Below the pieces are notes generated by a model. The model did no database searches, had not been told where the DNA came from, and worked only from the letters and a program-made list of their open reading frames with translations. Made by a program: the position numbers and the translations under genes. A stretch of DNA of 64,000 nt from Chlamydia crocodili (GTDB lineage Bacteria; Chlamydiota; Chlamydiia; Chlamydiales; Chlamydiaceae), in assembly GCF_018343815.1 (NCBI RefSeq), contig NZ_CP060791.1, positions 1,010,113 to 1,074,112 on the forward strand, given 5' to 3'. This document shows, in pieces, positions 53,652-62,587 of this stretch. Positions within the stretch are counted from its first letter, which is position 1. Each line of letters opens with the position of its first letter.

Positions 53652-55520
53652 ATGACAATAATATATTTTATTCTTGCAGCCCTTGCTTTAGGGGTTTTGG
53701 TATTGATCCATGAATTGGGTCATTTACTAGCAGCTAAGTCTGTAGGTATGGCTGTTGAGAGTTTTAGTATTGGTTTTGGTCCGGCTTTATATAAAAAGAA
53801 AATTGGGAATATAGAATATCGTGTAGGTATTTTCCCTTTTGGTGGTTATGTTCGCATTAAGGGTATGGATAAAAGAGAAAAGGGCGTGGATGCGGATCCC
53901 GATTCTGTTTACGACATACCTCAAGGTTTTTTCAGCAAATCTCCGTGGAAAAGAATTATTGTTCTTGCCGCAGGTCCTATAGCTAATATTTTATTGGCTT
54001 TTGTGGCCTTTGGTGCATTGTATATCTCAGGGGGTAGAAATAAGGCTTATTCTGAGTACTCTCGTATTGTTGGCTGGGTGAATCCTATTTTAAAAGAAAA
54101 AGGTCTAAACCTGGGGGATGAGATTCTTACATGTAATGGCAAATCCTATTATTCAGATAAAGACGCTATTACCTCAGCTTTATTAGACAGACATCTATCT
54201 TTCAAGGGAGTACATCCCGCGTATCTTTCAAAAACTTCTACCGAATTTTCCTTGGATACAGAATTCGATGTGAATAAAAATGGTATCCCTCTTGCTGGAG
54301 CTAGCTATCTTTTATACCGTTATCAGGAGCCTATTTCAAAAGAATCTCCGATGTATTCAGCGAATATATTGCCGGGTGATCGATTGGTATGGATGGATGG
54401 ACAAATCTTATTTTCTCCGATGCAAGTTTCTCAAATACTGAATGAAGCGTATGCATTTGTTAAAGTTTCTCGTTATGACAAGGAATTATCATTACGCATT
54501 CCTAGGATGCTAGCAAGCACATTATATCTATCTCCTTACGTAAGGAATGAACTTATTGATAATCAGTATGAAGCCGGCATTAAAGGTAAATGGTCTTCTC
54601 TATATACTTTACCCTATATGATTAATAGTTACGGTTATGTAGAAGGAGAATTACAGCCTATAGATCCAGAATCTCCATTTCCTCCTATGGAAGATAAATT
54701 AGAATTGGGAGATCGTATTTTAGCTATAGATGGCACCCCTGTTAGTGGGAGTACAGATATTTTGCGTTTGGTTCAAAACCATAAGGTATCAATAATTATT
54801 CAAAAAATGAGTTCTGAGCAACTAGAGGATGTAGATTCTTCCATTGCTGATGAAAGGTTTATCCGTTCTTATGATGCTAAAAACCTATTAGCAATTATTA
54901 ATTCAATAGGAAGTGCCCAAGAAGTGCGTGAGTCGGGTCAATATCGTTTATTATCTCCGATCCAACCTAAACCATGGATAAGCATTTATTCCGATGATCT
55001 TTTAAATAAACGCCGTGAAATGGCAAAAAAATTTAAGAATCAAGATCAACAACGCTATTATCTAGATAGAATAGAAATAGAAAAACAAAAACTATCTCTT
55101 GGAATTCCTTTGAAGGATATGACTGTAAAGTATAATCCTACTCCGGATGCTTTAATCATTAATATTTCTAAAGATAGTCTACGTACTATGAAGGCTTTAG
55201 TTGTAGGCCGACTGAATCCTCAGTGGTTGTCGGGACCAGTAGGGATTGTTCATATGCTACATAAAGGATGGTCCTTAGGAATTTCCGAAGCTCTATTTTG
55301 GATTGGATTGGTGAGCATTAATTTAGCAGTTTTAAATCTTCTTCCGATTCCTGTATTGGACGGAGGCTATATTGTACTTTGCCTCTGGGAGATGATCTCA
55401 AGACGTCGTTTGAATATGAAGCTTATTGAGAAAATGTTAATCCCATTTTCTCTATTATTGATAGCTTTCTTTATTTTTCTAACGTTTCAGGATTTATTTC
55501 GTTTTTTTGCTGTGAGTTAG
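53652..55520 (+). CDS. rseP: RseP-type site-2 metalloprotease
   Basis: 622 residues, longer than the usual ~450 because of extended periplasmic PDZ regions. The zinc site HExxH is His20-Glu21-Leu-Gly-His24 ([11 protein letters not shown]) in the first membrane helix; the second metal motif [11 protein letters not shown] lies in the C-terminal membrane region. Two PDZ-like modules sit between ([36 protein letters not shown]). RseP cleaves membrane-embedded anti-sigma factors or signal peptides after a first cut. The added ~170 residues have no obvious extra domain. Its last 50 nt overlap the convergent hydrolase gene. Confidence 0.94.
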   Translation: MTIIYFILAALALGVLVLIHELGHLLAAKSVGMAVESFSIGFGPALYKKKIGNIEYRVGIFPFGGYVRIKGMDKREKGVDADPDSVYDIPQGFFSKSPWKRIIVLAAGPIANILLAFVAFGALYISGGRNKAYSEYSRIVGWVNPILKEKGLNLGDEILTCNGKSYYSDKDAITSALLDRHLSFKGVHPAYLSKTSTEFSLDTEFDVNKNGIPLAGASYLLYRYQEPISKESPMYSANILPGDRLVWMDGQILFSPMQVSQILNEAYAFVKVSRYDKELSLRIPRMLASTLYLSPYVRNELIDNQYEAGIKGKWSSLYTLPYMINSYGYVEGELQPIDPESPFPPMEDKLELGDRILAIDGTPVSGSTDILRLVQNHKVSIIIQKMSSEQLEDVDSSIADERFIRSYDAKNLLAIINSIGSAQEVRESGQYRLLSPIQPKPWISIYSDDLLNKRREMAKKFKNQDQQRYYLDRIEIEKQKLSLGIPLKDMTVKYNPTPDALIINISKDSLRTMKALVVGRLNPQWLSGPVGIVHMLHKGWSLGISEALFWIGLVSINLAVLNLLPIPVLDGGYIVLCLWEMISRRRLNMKLIEKMLIPFSLLLIAFFIFLTFQDLFRFFAVS

Positions 55521-56451
55521 GTTTCCAAGTTTTGGGAAAGCCGTAAAGATTATAAGGGTGAGAGCCAAAACAATGGATAACGTAGATATCCTTGTTTTTG
55601 CTCGTATTTAGTCTAGAGCTTTTCTGTTTATTTTCCTTTACCTTTTGTTCTATTTCTTCAGGAACTTGTTCTATAGCCGTAGTTTTGCTACCGTGTTTTA
55701 GAAACTCTCTCATTAGAAAAATGGATTTTCTGTTTGTGATGATATAGGTATGGTTTGTGTTAATCACATATCCCTTGTGTGGGGTATCTAAGCAAGTTTC
55801 TACAGTACAAACTTTTCCATCATTTTCACATTCTAAACGAAAGGGAAGAAACTTACTGCGCTTATTTCCACTCAGTATAAGAACCTCTACTGTAGAAGGA
55901 AGCTTCCCCACATCAAGCATTTTTCTTGGGCAATAGGTAAGTAATTGTCTACCTAATTTTCCTCCGAAGATAAATTGTACAATAGCTAAAGATCTATAAC
56001 GTCTCGCTAATGTAGATCCCGCATTTGGAGGAGCCATGAGTATGGCTTTACCACATTTTGCTTCCTGAGGGCAATCAGGTTTTGCCAAGGCTACTCGAAC
56101 AATAACACCTCCTATAGAGTGTGTTACAAAGTTGATGGGAACACCAGGCTTTAATTCCGCTATCTTTTTAATTAATTTAACAAGATGATCAGCATGTCTT
56201 TCTAACGTAAATTTGCGAGTTTCATAGTTCCAGATAAATACGTCGTAATTTTCTTTTTCTAAGACATTACCAATAGGTTTTAATGATCTATAAGATCTTA
56301 AAAATGCGTGAACGCAGATTACTGATTCTTTTTGCTGAGATGTTTCTCTAATCCCACCAATTCCTGAAGGAAGTGTTTGAATTATAGAAGTATCTGCTAA
56401 AAGTGACGTTCCAGATATTAAAAATAGTAAAATTAATAATAATTTATTCAT
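55471..56451 (-). CDS. Secreted alpha/beta-hydrolase (lipase-like), CT073 region
   Basis: About 326 residues. A cleavable signal peptide ([19 protein letters not shown]) predicts export. The mature part has alpha/beta-hydrolase features: [18 protein letters not shown] (oxyanion strand), [16 protein letters not shown] with nucleophile Ser in THSIGG (S of the GxSxG-like motif with His in the first position), and [18 protein letters not shown] later Asp and the terminal VIHCFGSHP could complete a triad. This resembles triacylglycerol lipases/esterases acting on lipids. The ATG at 56451 is used over a GTG two codons upstream. Its 3' end overlaps rseP by 50 nt in antisense. Confidence 0.78.
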   Translation of the reverse strand: MNKLLLILLFLISGTSLLADTSIIQTLPSGIGGIRETSQQKESVICVHAFLRSYRSLKPIGNVLEKENYDVFIWNYETRKFTLERHADHLVKLIKKIAELKPGVPINFVTHSIGGVIVRVALAKPDCPQEAKCGKAILMAPPNAGSTLARRYRSLAIVQFIFGGKLGRQLLTYCPRKMLDVGKLPSTVEVLILSGNKRSKFLPFRLECENDGKVCTVETCLDTPHKGYVINTNHTYIITNRKSIFLMREFLKHGSKTTAIEQVPEEIEQKVKENKQKSSRLNTSKNKDIYVIHCFGSHPYNLYGFPKTWKPNSQQKNEINPETLEK

Positions 56452-56561
56452 TTGCACACCGATATTATTATTTTAATAAGTTTTTTATTAAAAACCAGCG
56501 TGTTTAATTAACTTATTTTAAAAAATAATTAAGATATTAATTATAAAAGTAATAAAAATTA

Positions 56562-57665
56562 CTATTTAATAATCGAATGAGAATGAATTGATATTTGAGC
56601 TTGATTAACCGAAAAGATCCTACTGGTTTCGGATAACATTTGATGAGGGGTATTTGTAGAGGTCATTAGGGTTTGTCCAAGAGTAGGAGCAAGGTCGAGT
56701 AATTGTGAGATTCTGTGATTGTCTAATCCTGAATGAATATCGTCCATACAGAATAAAGGACATGCGTTATAGATGTTTTTTATATAAAGACATTCTGCAA
56801 GTCTAAGAATGGCGAGTAAGCTGTGTTTTTGCCCTTCGCTAGAGAATTGTGCAACAGGGAGATCATTAATCATTAAAGTAAAGTCCTCACGATGAGGGCC
56901 TACGGATGTAGTTCCTAACTCTAAATCACGATGTAGTGTTGTTGTTAGCTGTTTTCTAAGTTCGTCAGTAATAATCTCTTGAGAAGTTCTATCTTGTTTA
57001 ATTAGTGAGCTTTTAAATTTAATACGCAGTTGTTCTGATAAGGAATTGCTCCATAATTCTTGAACTAGTTTATTTAATTGTTCGCAGCAAGAATATCGAC
57101 TTAAGGTTAAATAAGCACCTAGAGTAGCAAGTTGCTCATTCCAAACTGATAACGTGGAAGTTTGCTTAGTTTTGAGTAGAGTATTTCTTTGTAATAAGGC
57201 TCGGTGATAATAAGATAACGTGTGTTTATATTGAGGATCGCATTGAGATAAAAGTAGGTTAAGAAAGAGTCTACGGTCTGCGGGAGTTCCTGAAATCAAA
57301 GAGCGGTCTCTAGAGGAAAATAGAACAATAGGCACCATGCCTATCAATTGTGATAGCGTTTTTATAGGAGAGTGATTACAAAGAATCTTTTTTCCTTGCT
57401 TATCTACATAAATAGATAGTGTATGAGGAAAACCGTCTTTTTCAAAGGTCATTTCCAGAAAAAAATAAGGATTGCCAAAGCAAATAGCCTCTGTAAGATG
57501 TGTGGTACGGAAAGATCTGCCTAAAGACAAAACATAAAGGGCTTCAAGAAGATTTGTTTTACCCTGAGCATTTTCTCCAAAAATATAATTCATATCTGGA
57601 GATAAAGAAACTTCAGTTTCTTTATAATTTCTGAAATTTTTAAGACGCAGGGAAAGAATCTTCAT
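56562..57665 (-). CDS. recF: DNA repair ATPase RecF
   Basis: 367 residues. SMC-like head with Walker [15 protein letters not shown] (29-42, Lys36), the short RecF arm, signature [15 protein letters not shown] and Walker [15 protein letters not shown]. It loads RecA at gaps. The ATG at 57665 overlaps the dnaN stop by 1 nt, and dnaN precedes it on the minus strand, the classic dnaN-recF order. Confidence 0.96.
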   Translation of the reverse strand: MKILSLRLKNFRNYKETEVSLSPDMNYIFGENAQGKTNLLEALYVLSLGRSFRTTHLTEAICFGNPYFFLEMTFEKDGFPHTLSIYVDKQGKKILCNHSPIKTLSQLIGMVPIVLFSSRDRSLISGTPADRRLFLNLLLSQCDPQYKHTLSYYHRALLQRNTLLKTKQTSTLSVWNEQLATLGAYLTLSRYSCCEQLNKLVQELWSNSLSEQLRIKFKSSLIKQDRTSQEIITDELRKQLTTTLHRDLELGTTSVGPHREDFTLMINDLPVAQFSSEGQKHSLLAILRLAECLYIKNIYNACPLFCMDDIHSGLDNHRISQLLDLAPTLGQTLMTSTNTPHQMLSETSRIFSVNQAQISIHSHSIIK

Positions 57666-58765
57666 TAATCATCATGCAATCTCATTGGCATAATAACGAA
57701 TAGGCTACGGGTAGAATCAGTAATAATACCTGGATTATAAGAATCCGAAATGCCTAAGCGTACCAACTCATCTTTACTATGCTTTAAGATATCGAGGAAG
57801 AAGAAAGGATTGAAGGCAATTTCTAATAGATCTCCGGAATAGTTTACCGCCATACTAACCTTACCCTCGCCAACTTTTGTACAATTTGCTGTTAAAGTGA
57901 GCTCACCGGGAGTAAAGGTGAACTTTACGGAATGCGAAGATTCATTAGTAAATAATGCTACCTGTTTTAGTAAGGTAATTAATTCTTCTCTGTGAAGGTC
58001 TAATTGTACACTGCTTTCGGTAGAGATTACTGGAGAAAAATCAGGAAATTCCCCAGAAAGTAGTTTGGTAATTAATAATGTGTTGCCACACTCTGCAGCA
58101 ATTTTTGCTTGATCTAAGAAGATAGTAGCTTCAGAATCTTCGGAACAGAGTTTAATAATTTCTTCAACAGCTTTAATAGGAACGATGTAATCGCCAGAAA
58201 AGCTTTTATCTAAAGAGATCTCGGCATCGGTCTTTGCTAATCGTTTCCCATCCGTACCTACTACAGTAACAATACCATTAGCAATAGTTAATAAAACTCC
58301 TGTAAGAACATAACGACTTTCTTCTCGAGAAACAGCGAAAGATGTGCGTTGTAGCATTTCTCTGAGCTGTTCTGCAGGAAGAGTAAACCGTACAGAATTT
58401 TGGATATCAGGAAGCATAGGAAAGTCTTCTTTACCCATGCTAAGTAGGCGGAAGCAAGAAGATCCTGAGGTGATTTTCGCCATTTCTCCTGTAGTTGCGG
58501 AGATTTCAAGATTAGCTTCTGTTAGTTCTTTCACCAGTTGAAAAAATCTTTTAGAGGGGATGGAAATGGCGCCAGACTCATAGACTTTTGCCTGAGCTAC
58601 GCATCTGGTGCTTACCGTAAGATCTGTAGCAGTAAAGACAAGCTCATCGTTACATGTTTCGATAAGTACATGGGTAAGCACAGGGATAGGAGTATTTTGA
58701 GGAACAACGCTTTGGATTTTTTTTATAAGATTTCCTAACTCATTTCGGGATACGACGAACTTCAT
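57665..58765 (-). CDS. dnaN: DNA polymerase III beta clamp
   Basis: 366 residues, three repeated clamp domains. [20 protein letters not shown] at the start, [45 protein letters not shown] and the C-terminal VIMPMRL peptide pocket segment (last residues MPMRLHDD). It encircles DNA for processivity. AGGAAAAT precedes the ATG at 58765. A structured leader element lies at 58798-58864. It is coupled to recF. Confidence 0.97.
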   Translation of the reverse strand: MKFVVSRNELGNLIKKIQSVVPQNTPIPVLTHVLIETCNDELVFTATDLTVSTRCVAQAKVYESGAISIPSKRFFQLVKELTEANLEISATTGEMAKITSGSSCFRLLSMGKEDFPMLPDIQNSVRFTLPAEQLREMLQRTSFAVSREESRYVLTGVLLTIANGIVTVVGTDGKRLAKTDAEISLDKSFSGDYIVPIKAVEEIIKLCSEDSEATIFLDQAKIAAECGNTLLITKLLSGEFPDFSPVISTESSVQLDLHREELITLLKQVALFTNESSHSVKFTFTPGELTLTANCTKVGEGKVSMAVNYSGDLLEIAFNPFFFLDILKHSKDELVRLGISDSYNPGIITDSTRSLFVIMPMRLHDD

Positions 58766-58797
58766 ATTTTCCTACAACTGTAAGTCATTAAATTCAA

Positions 58798-58864
58798 TCC
58801 TGCCCCTAAGAGAATAGGGGTTCCTCAGGATCTCTTCGAGAGAGCTTCCTGGGATAAAGCAGGA
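58798..58864 (-). promoter_or_regulatory. Candidate three-way-junction leader element upstream of dnaN
   Basis: An outer TCCTGC/GCAGGA stem (58798-58803 with 58859-58864) encloses two hairpins: CCCCT/AGGGG and a longer imperfect stem topped by CTCT-TCGA-GAGAG. On the minus strand TATAGT lies about 7 nt upstream of the structure and could be its -10 hexamer; the dnaN ATG is 33 nt downstream. The dyads are symmetrical, so a separate RNA on the plus strand (toward smpB) is not excluded. Confidence 0.45.
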
Positions 58865-59006
58865 TATTACTATAAAGGGATTTTATGGTCTTCTAGATAT
58901 TTCCTAGGATTTTTCTAATCTAGCTACTTGCTAAGTTCAAGAAAGAAAATTAGGTTTTTTGTTATACTTCCTCCCAAATCTCTAGGTTGAGAAATGGGAA
59001 AAAATT

Positions 59007-59459
59007 ATGGCCAGTAAGGAAATTGTTTCTAACCGCAAAGCCTTACGTAATTATGAGGTTTTAGATACATTAGAAGCTGGAGTTGTGCTTACGGGAACCG
59101 AGATAAAGTCATTACGTGATCATGGTGGAAATCTCGGTGATGCCTATGTGGCTATTTCCAAGGGTGAGGCGTGGTTATTAAATGCCAGCATTGCTCCCTA
59201 TCGTTTTGGTAATATTTATAATCATGAGGAACGAAGAAAACGCAAACTTCTTCTCCATAGATATGAGATTCGAAAATTAGAGGGTAAGGTAGCTCAGAAG
59301 GGAGTAACGATCATTCCACTGGGAATGTTTCTTTCTCGAGGGTATATAAAAATTCGTCTTGGCTGCTGTCGTGGTAAGAAAGCTCATGATAAGCGACAAG
59401 CAATCATGGCGAGAGAGAAACAACGAGAAGTAGAATCTGCTATGAAGCGTTATCATTGA
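59007..59459 (+). CDS. smpB: SsrA-binding protein SmpB
   Basis: 150 residues, standard. Beta-barrel segments [57 protein letters not shown] and the tail [20 protein letters not shown]. It binds tmRNA for rescue of stalled ribosomes. tmRNA itself is not found in the window. Its last 20 nt overlap the convergent apbE gene. Confidence 0.97.
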   Translation: MASKEIVSNRKALRNYEVLDTLEAGVVLTGTEIKSLRDHGGNLGDAYVAISKGEAWLLNASIAPYRFGNIYNHEERRKRKLLLHRYEIRKLEGKVAQKGVTIIPLGMFLSRGYIKIRLGCCRGKKAHDKRQAIMAREKQREVESAMKRYH

Positions 59460-60387
59460 TGAATACTTTGATATGATTTTCTTTTGCCCATGCTAAAGCT
59501 TCTGTTTTTGTAGAGAAGGTCATGAGTACTGTAGCCATGGCATCAGCAAACGCACAGCTCGGATGAATAACAGTTACAGATACAATAGGATAGTTATGTA
59601 GTTCTAAGGGTTTCCCTGTATGGGGATCTAAGATATGCGTATAGGTTTTTCCATCTACAGACCATTGCTGATGGTAATTTCCGCTTGTGGCAACCGCGGT
59701 ATTTCTTAGTTCTATGATTTCGGATGTCGCTGAAGAAGCGATGCGCCAGGGCCTTCCTGAGGGATGACGCCCTGAAATTTTAATTTCTCCTCCCCATTCT
59801 GCATAGCTATTAAAACAAAAGCTCTGGCAAGTTTCTAATAAACAATCGACAGCAAATCCTTTTACTGCACCACAAAGATCAAGTTGTAGATCAGAGTGTT
59901 TTTTTGTAAGTGTTCGGTTGGTTATATCAAGATCAATATGTTTCCATCCTGAATGTTTATAATAAGATTTCCATACTTGTTCATTGGGGATCGAATGTTG
60001 TTTAAGATGTAACAGCCAAAGAGTTTTTAACGGTCCTAAAGTAGGATCAAATCTGCCACCGGATATGTGGTAAAAGTTATCTACCATCTCTAAGAAATCA
60101 CATAACTCCTTGGATAAAGGAATGGCTACTCCTGCAGGTGTGCGATTAATTTTTGAAAGTTCCGATTCTCTATTCCAGTTATTGTAGACAGTATCAATAA
60201 CATGAAAGACTGCATTAATTTCTTTTTTTAGCTGTTTGGTTTCTTGATGTGATAGATGCTTTCCTATGACAATACGATAAGGCATTGTCATTTTTTCTCC
60301 CTCCAAAGTCGTAAGCTTTGGGGTGCTGCATCCATTAAGAATCCAGGAAAAGAGAATTAGAAAGAGGATTTTTTGTAACTTTCCCAT
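59440..60387 (-). CDS. apbE: ApbE-type FAD:protein FMN transferase lipoprotein
   Basis: About 315 residues from ATG 60387 ([20 protein letters not shown]), a lipoprotein signal with Cys20. Family segments: [25 protein letters not shown]-like [49 protein letters not shown] and the metal/FMN site [28 protein letters not shown] with ASAMADALAT-like [12 protein letters not shown]. It attaches FMN to periplasmic Na+-NQR subunits. The frame extends upstream to 60456 but that part lacks a signal. It overlaps folD by 31 nt and smpB by 20 nt. Confidence 0.92.
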   Translation of the reverse strand: MGKLQKILFLILFSWILNGCSTPKLTTLEGEKMTMPYRIVIGKHLSHQETKQLKKEINAVFHVIDTVYNNWNRESELSKINRTPAGVAIPLSKELCDFLEMVDNFYHISGGRFDPTLGPLKTLWLLHLKQHSIPNEQVWKSYYKHSGWKHIDLDITNRTLTKKHSDLQLDLCGAVKGFAVDCLLETCQSFCFNSYAEWGGEIKISGRHPSGRPWRIASSATSEIIELRNTAVATSGNYHQQWSVDGKTYTHILDPHTGKPLELHNYPIVSVTVIHPSCAFADAMATVLMTFSTKTEALAWAKENHIKVFINDNAS

Positions 60388-61220
60388 GTGTTTTTCATCA
60401 ACATTGCCACCGTCATAGGTCCCACACCTCCAGGTACTGGAGAAATAGCTTTGCATTTGGCAACAACGTTATTGAAGTCGACATCGCCAACCAATGTGTA
60501 ACCTTTATCATTGTTTGCCGTCACTCGTGATGTGCCTACATCAACCACGACAGTTTGAGAAGAGACCATATTTTCTTTAATAAATAAAGGTACCCCTACA
60601 GCCGCAATGATAATATCTGCTGTTTTTAGAATCTCATTAAGATTTTGTGATTGGCTATGAAGTAGGGTTACTGTAGCGTTTGTTGAAGGATGTTTTTGCA
60701 TTAACATGGCAGCTAAAGGCTTGCCAACAATATTACTTCTTCCAACAACAGCAACATGACGCCCAAGAAGGGGAATCTCATAGTAATTCAGTAATTCAAT
60801 AATACCCGCGGGTGTACAGGGAGCAAATCCCCCTAACTGTCCCAATAGAAGTTTCCCCATATTAATAGGGTGTAGACCATCTACATCTTTTTCGGGGGCA
60901 ATAGCTTGAATCACGACATTTGCATCTAAATGTTTAGGCAAAGGAATCTGTACTAAGATACCATGAATAGTAGGATCGTTATTTAATTTGTTAATAAGCT
61001 TAAGAATATCGGTAAGAGTAGCGTCAGAAGGTAGTCTATGAGCTTTGGATATCATGCCCAAATCTGTAGCCTTTTTTACCTTCATCCCAACGTAAACCTC
61101 GGATGCTGGATCATTACCGATCAACACTACTGCAAGACCGGGAGGTGTTGGGCTGCTAGAGATTTCCTGTTTGATTTTTTCTAAGACCCGCTCAGCAACG
61201 GGTGCACCTTTTAATAACAT
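60357..61220 (-). CDS. folD: Methylenetetrahydrofolate dehydrogenase/cyclohydrolase
   Basis: 287 residues. VVLIGNDPASEVYVGMKVKKA (catalytic Lys, Tyr region), GILVQIPLPKHLD, DVDGLHPINMGKL, PCTPAGIIELL, VVGRSNIVGKPLAAML (Rossmann turn) and PVPGGVGPMTVAMLM. It interconverts one-carbon folate units. It starts at ATG 61220, overlapping the MreD-like gene by 10 nt; its stop lies within apbE. The three minus-strand genes form a tight operon. Confidence 0.96.
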   Translation of the reverse strand: MLLKGAPVAERVLEKIKQEISSSPTPPGLAVVLIGNDPASEVYVGMKVKKATDLGMISKAHRLPSDATLTDILKLINKLNNDPTIHGILVQIPLPKHLDANVVIQAIAPEKDVDGLHPINMGKLLLGQLGGFAPCTPAGIIELLNYYEIPLLGRHVAVVGRSNIVGKPLAAMLMQKHPSTNATVTLLHSQSQNLNEILKTADIIIAAVGVPLFIKENMVSSQTVVVDVGTSRVTANNDKGYTLVGDVDFNNVVAKCKAISPVPGGVGPMTVAMLMKNTWESYKKSSF

Positions 61221-61726
61221 GAGCGACTCCTTAAGAAGCCTCTCATCTTACGGATTCCTCGAGTTATTGTACAAGGGAGTAGATAAATTATTCCGCTATA
61301 GATGAAATCGATAGTAAAAGCATATTTTACATCTAGTAGCAAGGAATGCAGACTCCAATTAATTTTATGATTAAAAAAGGCGAGAGTTGGGTAGGAGAAA
61401 TAAGAAAATACTAAAGCAAATACAGAACTAATGATGGGTATCGATAACCACCTATCATTGAGAAAAATTTTATGCATTTTATGCAGAAGCGCTGAAGTAG
61501 TGATATACAGAAATGTATGAATTCCAAATAGATATGAGGATCCAACGTCGCAAAATAGACCAAGAATTAGCGCATGAATCAGTATTTCTTCTTTGGGTAA
61601 TCTATAAAAGTTAGCTACCAGGTAGGGAGCAAAGAAGATTGGGCGTAGGTCAGGATAGTATTGAGGGCAGATGAAGAAACTCAATAGAGAGAGAAAAAGG
61701 CATTGAAAAGATACTAACCGGTCCAT
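61211..61726 (-). CDS. MreD-like membrane protein (CT079-like)
   Basis: 171 residues with about five hydrophobic helices and a basic C-terminus (RGIRKMRGFLRSRSCY). The middle (EEILIHALILGLFCDVGSS and YLFGIHTFLYITTSALLHKM) follows the MreD pattern of a conserved small loop before a LGLHxxxY helix. MreD works with MreB/MreC in the rod-type peptidoglycan machinery, which chlamydiae use at division. The call is by pattern and size (MreD ~160 aa) and needs profile confirmation. It heads the folD-apbE unit. Confidence 0.55.
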   Translation of the reverse strand: MDRLVSFQCLFLSLLSFFICPQYYPDLRPIFFAPYLVANFYRLPKEEILIHALILGLFCDVGSSYLFGIHTFLYITTSALLHKMHKIFLNDRWLSIPIISSVFALVFSYFSYPTLAFFNHKINWSLHSLLLDVKYAFTIDFIYSGIIYLLPCTITRGIRKMRGFLRSRSCY

Positions 61727-61926
61727 GAGAAGATTTGGGTAGATTTACTAAAGTTCATATCAAGATTCAAGATTGTTTTCTCTTGTTTTCTTAATATTTT
61801 CTTTATTTATTCCTTAAAACATCCTGTTAATTAATAATTTCTATCAATTTAAATTAATTGCTTTGTTTAATTAATTAATTTTTAACTAAAATTAATTATA
61901 GGTTTGATTAGAAAAAATTTATTTCT

Positions 61927-62217
61927 ATGAGCGGGACAAAAAAGAAAAGAAATAGACAAGATTTGTCTCGGGTAATTCAGAAGAAAACAGAGCAGCTTTT
62001 GAATAAGCCTAAAAAAATAAAAGGAAAAAAGTCTAAGTTCCTTATTTCCAAAGACCAAAAACAACTTCGCCATCGTGCTGAGAAATATGACAATTTAGTG
62101 CGTTCCCTATTAGATAGAAAAACTCATGATGCTAATCATGTTTTAATTTTTAACTATCAGGACGGTTTCGTTCTTACTGACGTTAATAATTTTGGAAAGT
62201 ATTCCATAAAGCTATAA
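61927..62217 (+). CDS. ltuB: Late transcription unit protein LtuB
   Basis: 96 residues, very basic (SGTKKKRNRQDLSRVIQKKT, KPKKIKGKKSKFLISKDQKQ) with a more hydrophobic C-terminus (HVLIFNYQDGFVLTDVNNFG). It matches the small late protein LtuB (CT080) by composition, size and neighbours (folD, CT079). Transcription is late in C. trachomatis; the upstream 200 nt is A/T-rich. The function is not established; DNA or RNA binding is suggested by the charge. Confidence 0.85.
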   Translation: MSGTKKKRNRQDLSRVIQKKTEQLLNKPKKIKGKKSKFLISKDQKQLRHRAEKYDNLVRSLLDRKTHDANHVLIFNYQDGFVLTDVNNFGKYSIKL

Positions 62218-62218
62218 G
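62191..62218 (+). promoter_or_regulatory. Candidate promoter for the structured RNA after ltuB
   Basis: TTTGGA (62191-62196), 16-nt spacer, TATAAG (62213-62218), overlapping the end of ltuB. A start near 62225 would give an RNA ending at the 62446-62476 terminator. Read-through from ltuB is the alternative. Confidence 0.35.
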
Positions 62219-62225
62219 GATGAAC

Positions 62226-62476
62226 ATAAAGAGCTAATAAAAACTTGCAGAACGGGACAAACCCGTAGTAAGGCTGAGGGTAGCCTGGGCTAATTTTTGC
62301 GCTCCAGAAGCTGCCGCAATATTGAGATCTCCACAATCTCAATATTGCCGGACAGTTTGGTACGAGTACCTCATCTGGAACGACAGCGGTGCACTTTCTT
62401 GCACCTACCGGCTCTCTTCCCTTTTCCCTTATTTTTAGGTTTTTTCGCAAGGTGCCGCCACCTTGCGTTTTTTTTT
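62226..62476 (+). ncRNA. Candidate structured non-coding RNA (or ltuB 3' UTR)
   Basis: Between ltuB and the next gene are ~250 nt with several strong stems on the plus strand: ACGGG/CCCGT (62252-62266), GGCT/AGCC (62272-62285), a perfect 11-bp stem GCAATATTGAG/CTCAATATTGC (62316-62348) nested in a longer imperfect stem (CTCCAGA pairing with ATCTGGA), GGTGCA/TGCACC, and a terminator. Base composition is markedly less A/T-rich than the flanks. No coding frame is convincing. It does not match tmRNA, RNase P RNA or SRP RNA motifs that I could look for. The 5' end is a guess. Confidence 0.6.
62446..62476 (+). terminator. Perfect intrinsic terminator of the 62226-62476 RNA
   Basis: CGCAAGGTG (62446-62454), loop CCGC, CACCTTGCG (62459-62467), then nine T residues. 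It is one of the strongest terminators in the window and fixes the RNA strand as plus. Confidence 0.95.
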
Positions 62477-62587
62477 GTCTTTTCTCTTTTAATTATTTCT
62501 TAAGTTCTTTTTTTTGAATTAATTATTTTTTGTTTTAAAATTAAAACATAACTAATGAGTATTTTTTAAAAACTCTGAGAATAAATT

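Noticed and set aside
62157-62450. 97-aa minus-strand frame across the structured RNA region
   Set aside because: It lies opposite ltuB and the stem-rich region, lacks a ribosome site, and the region is bounded by a plus-strand terminator.
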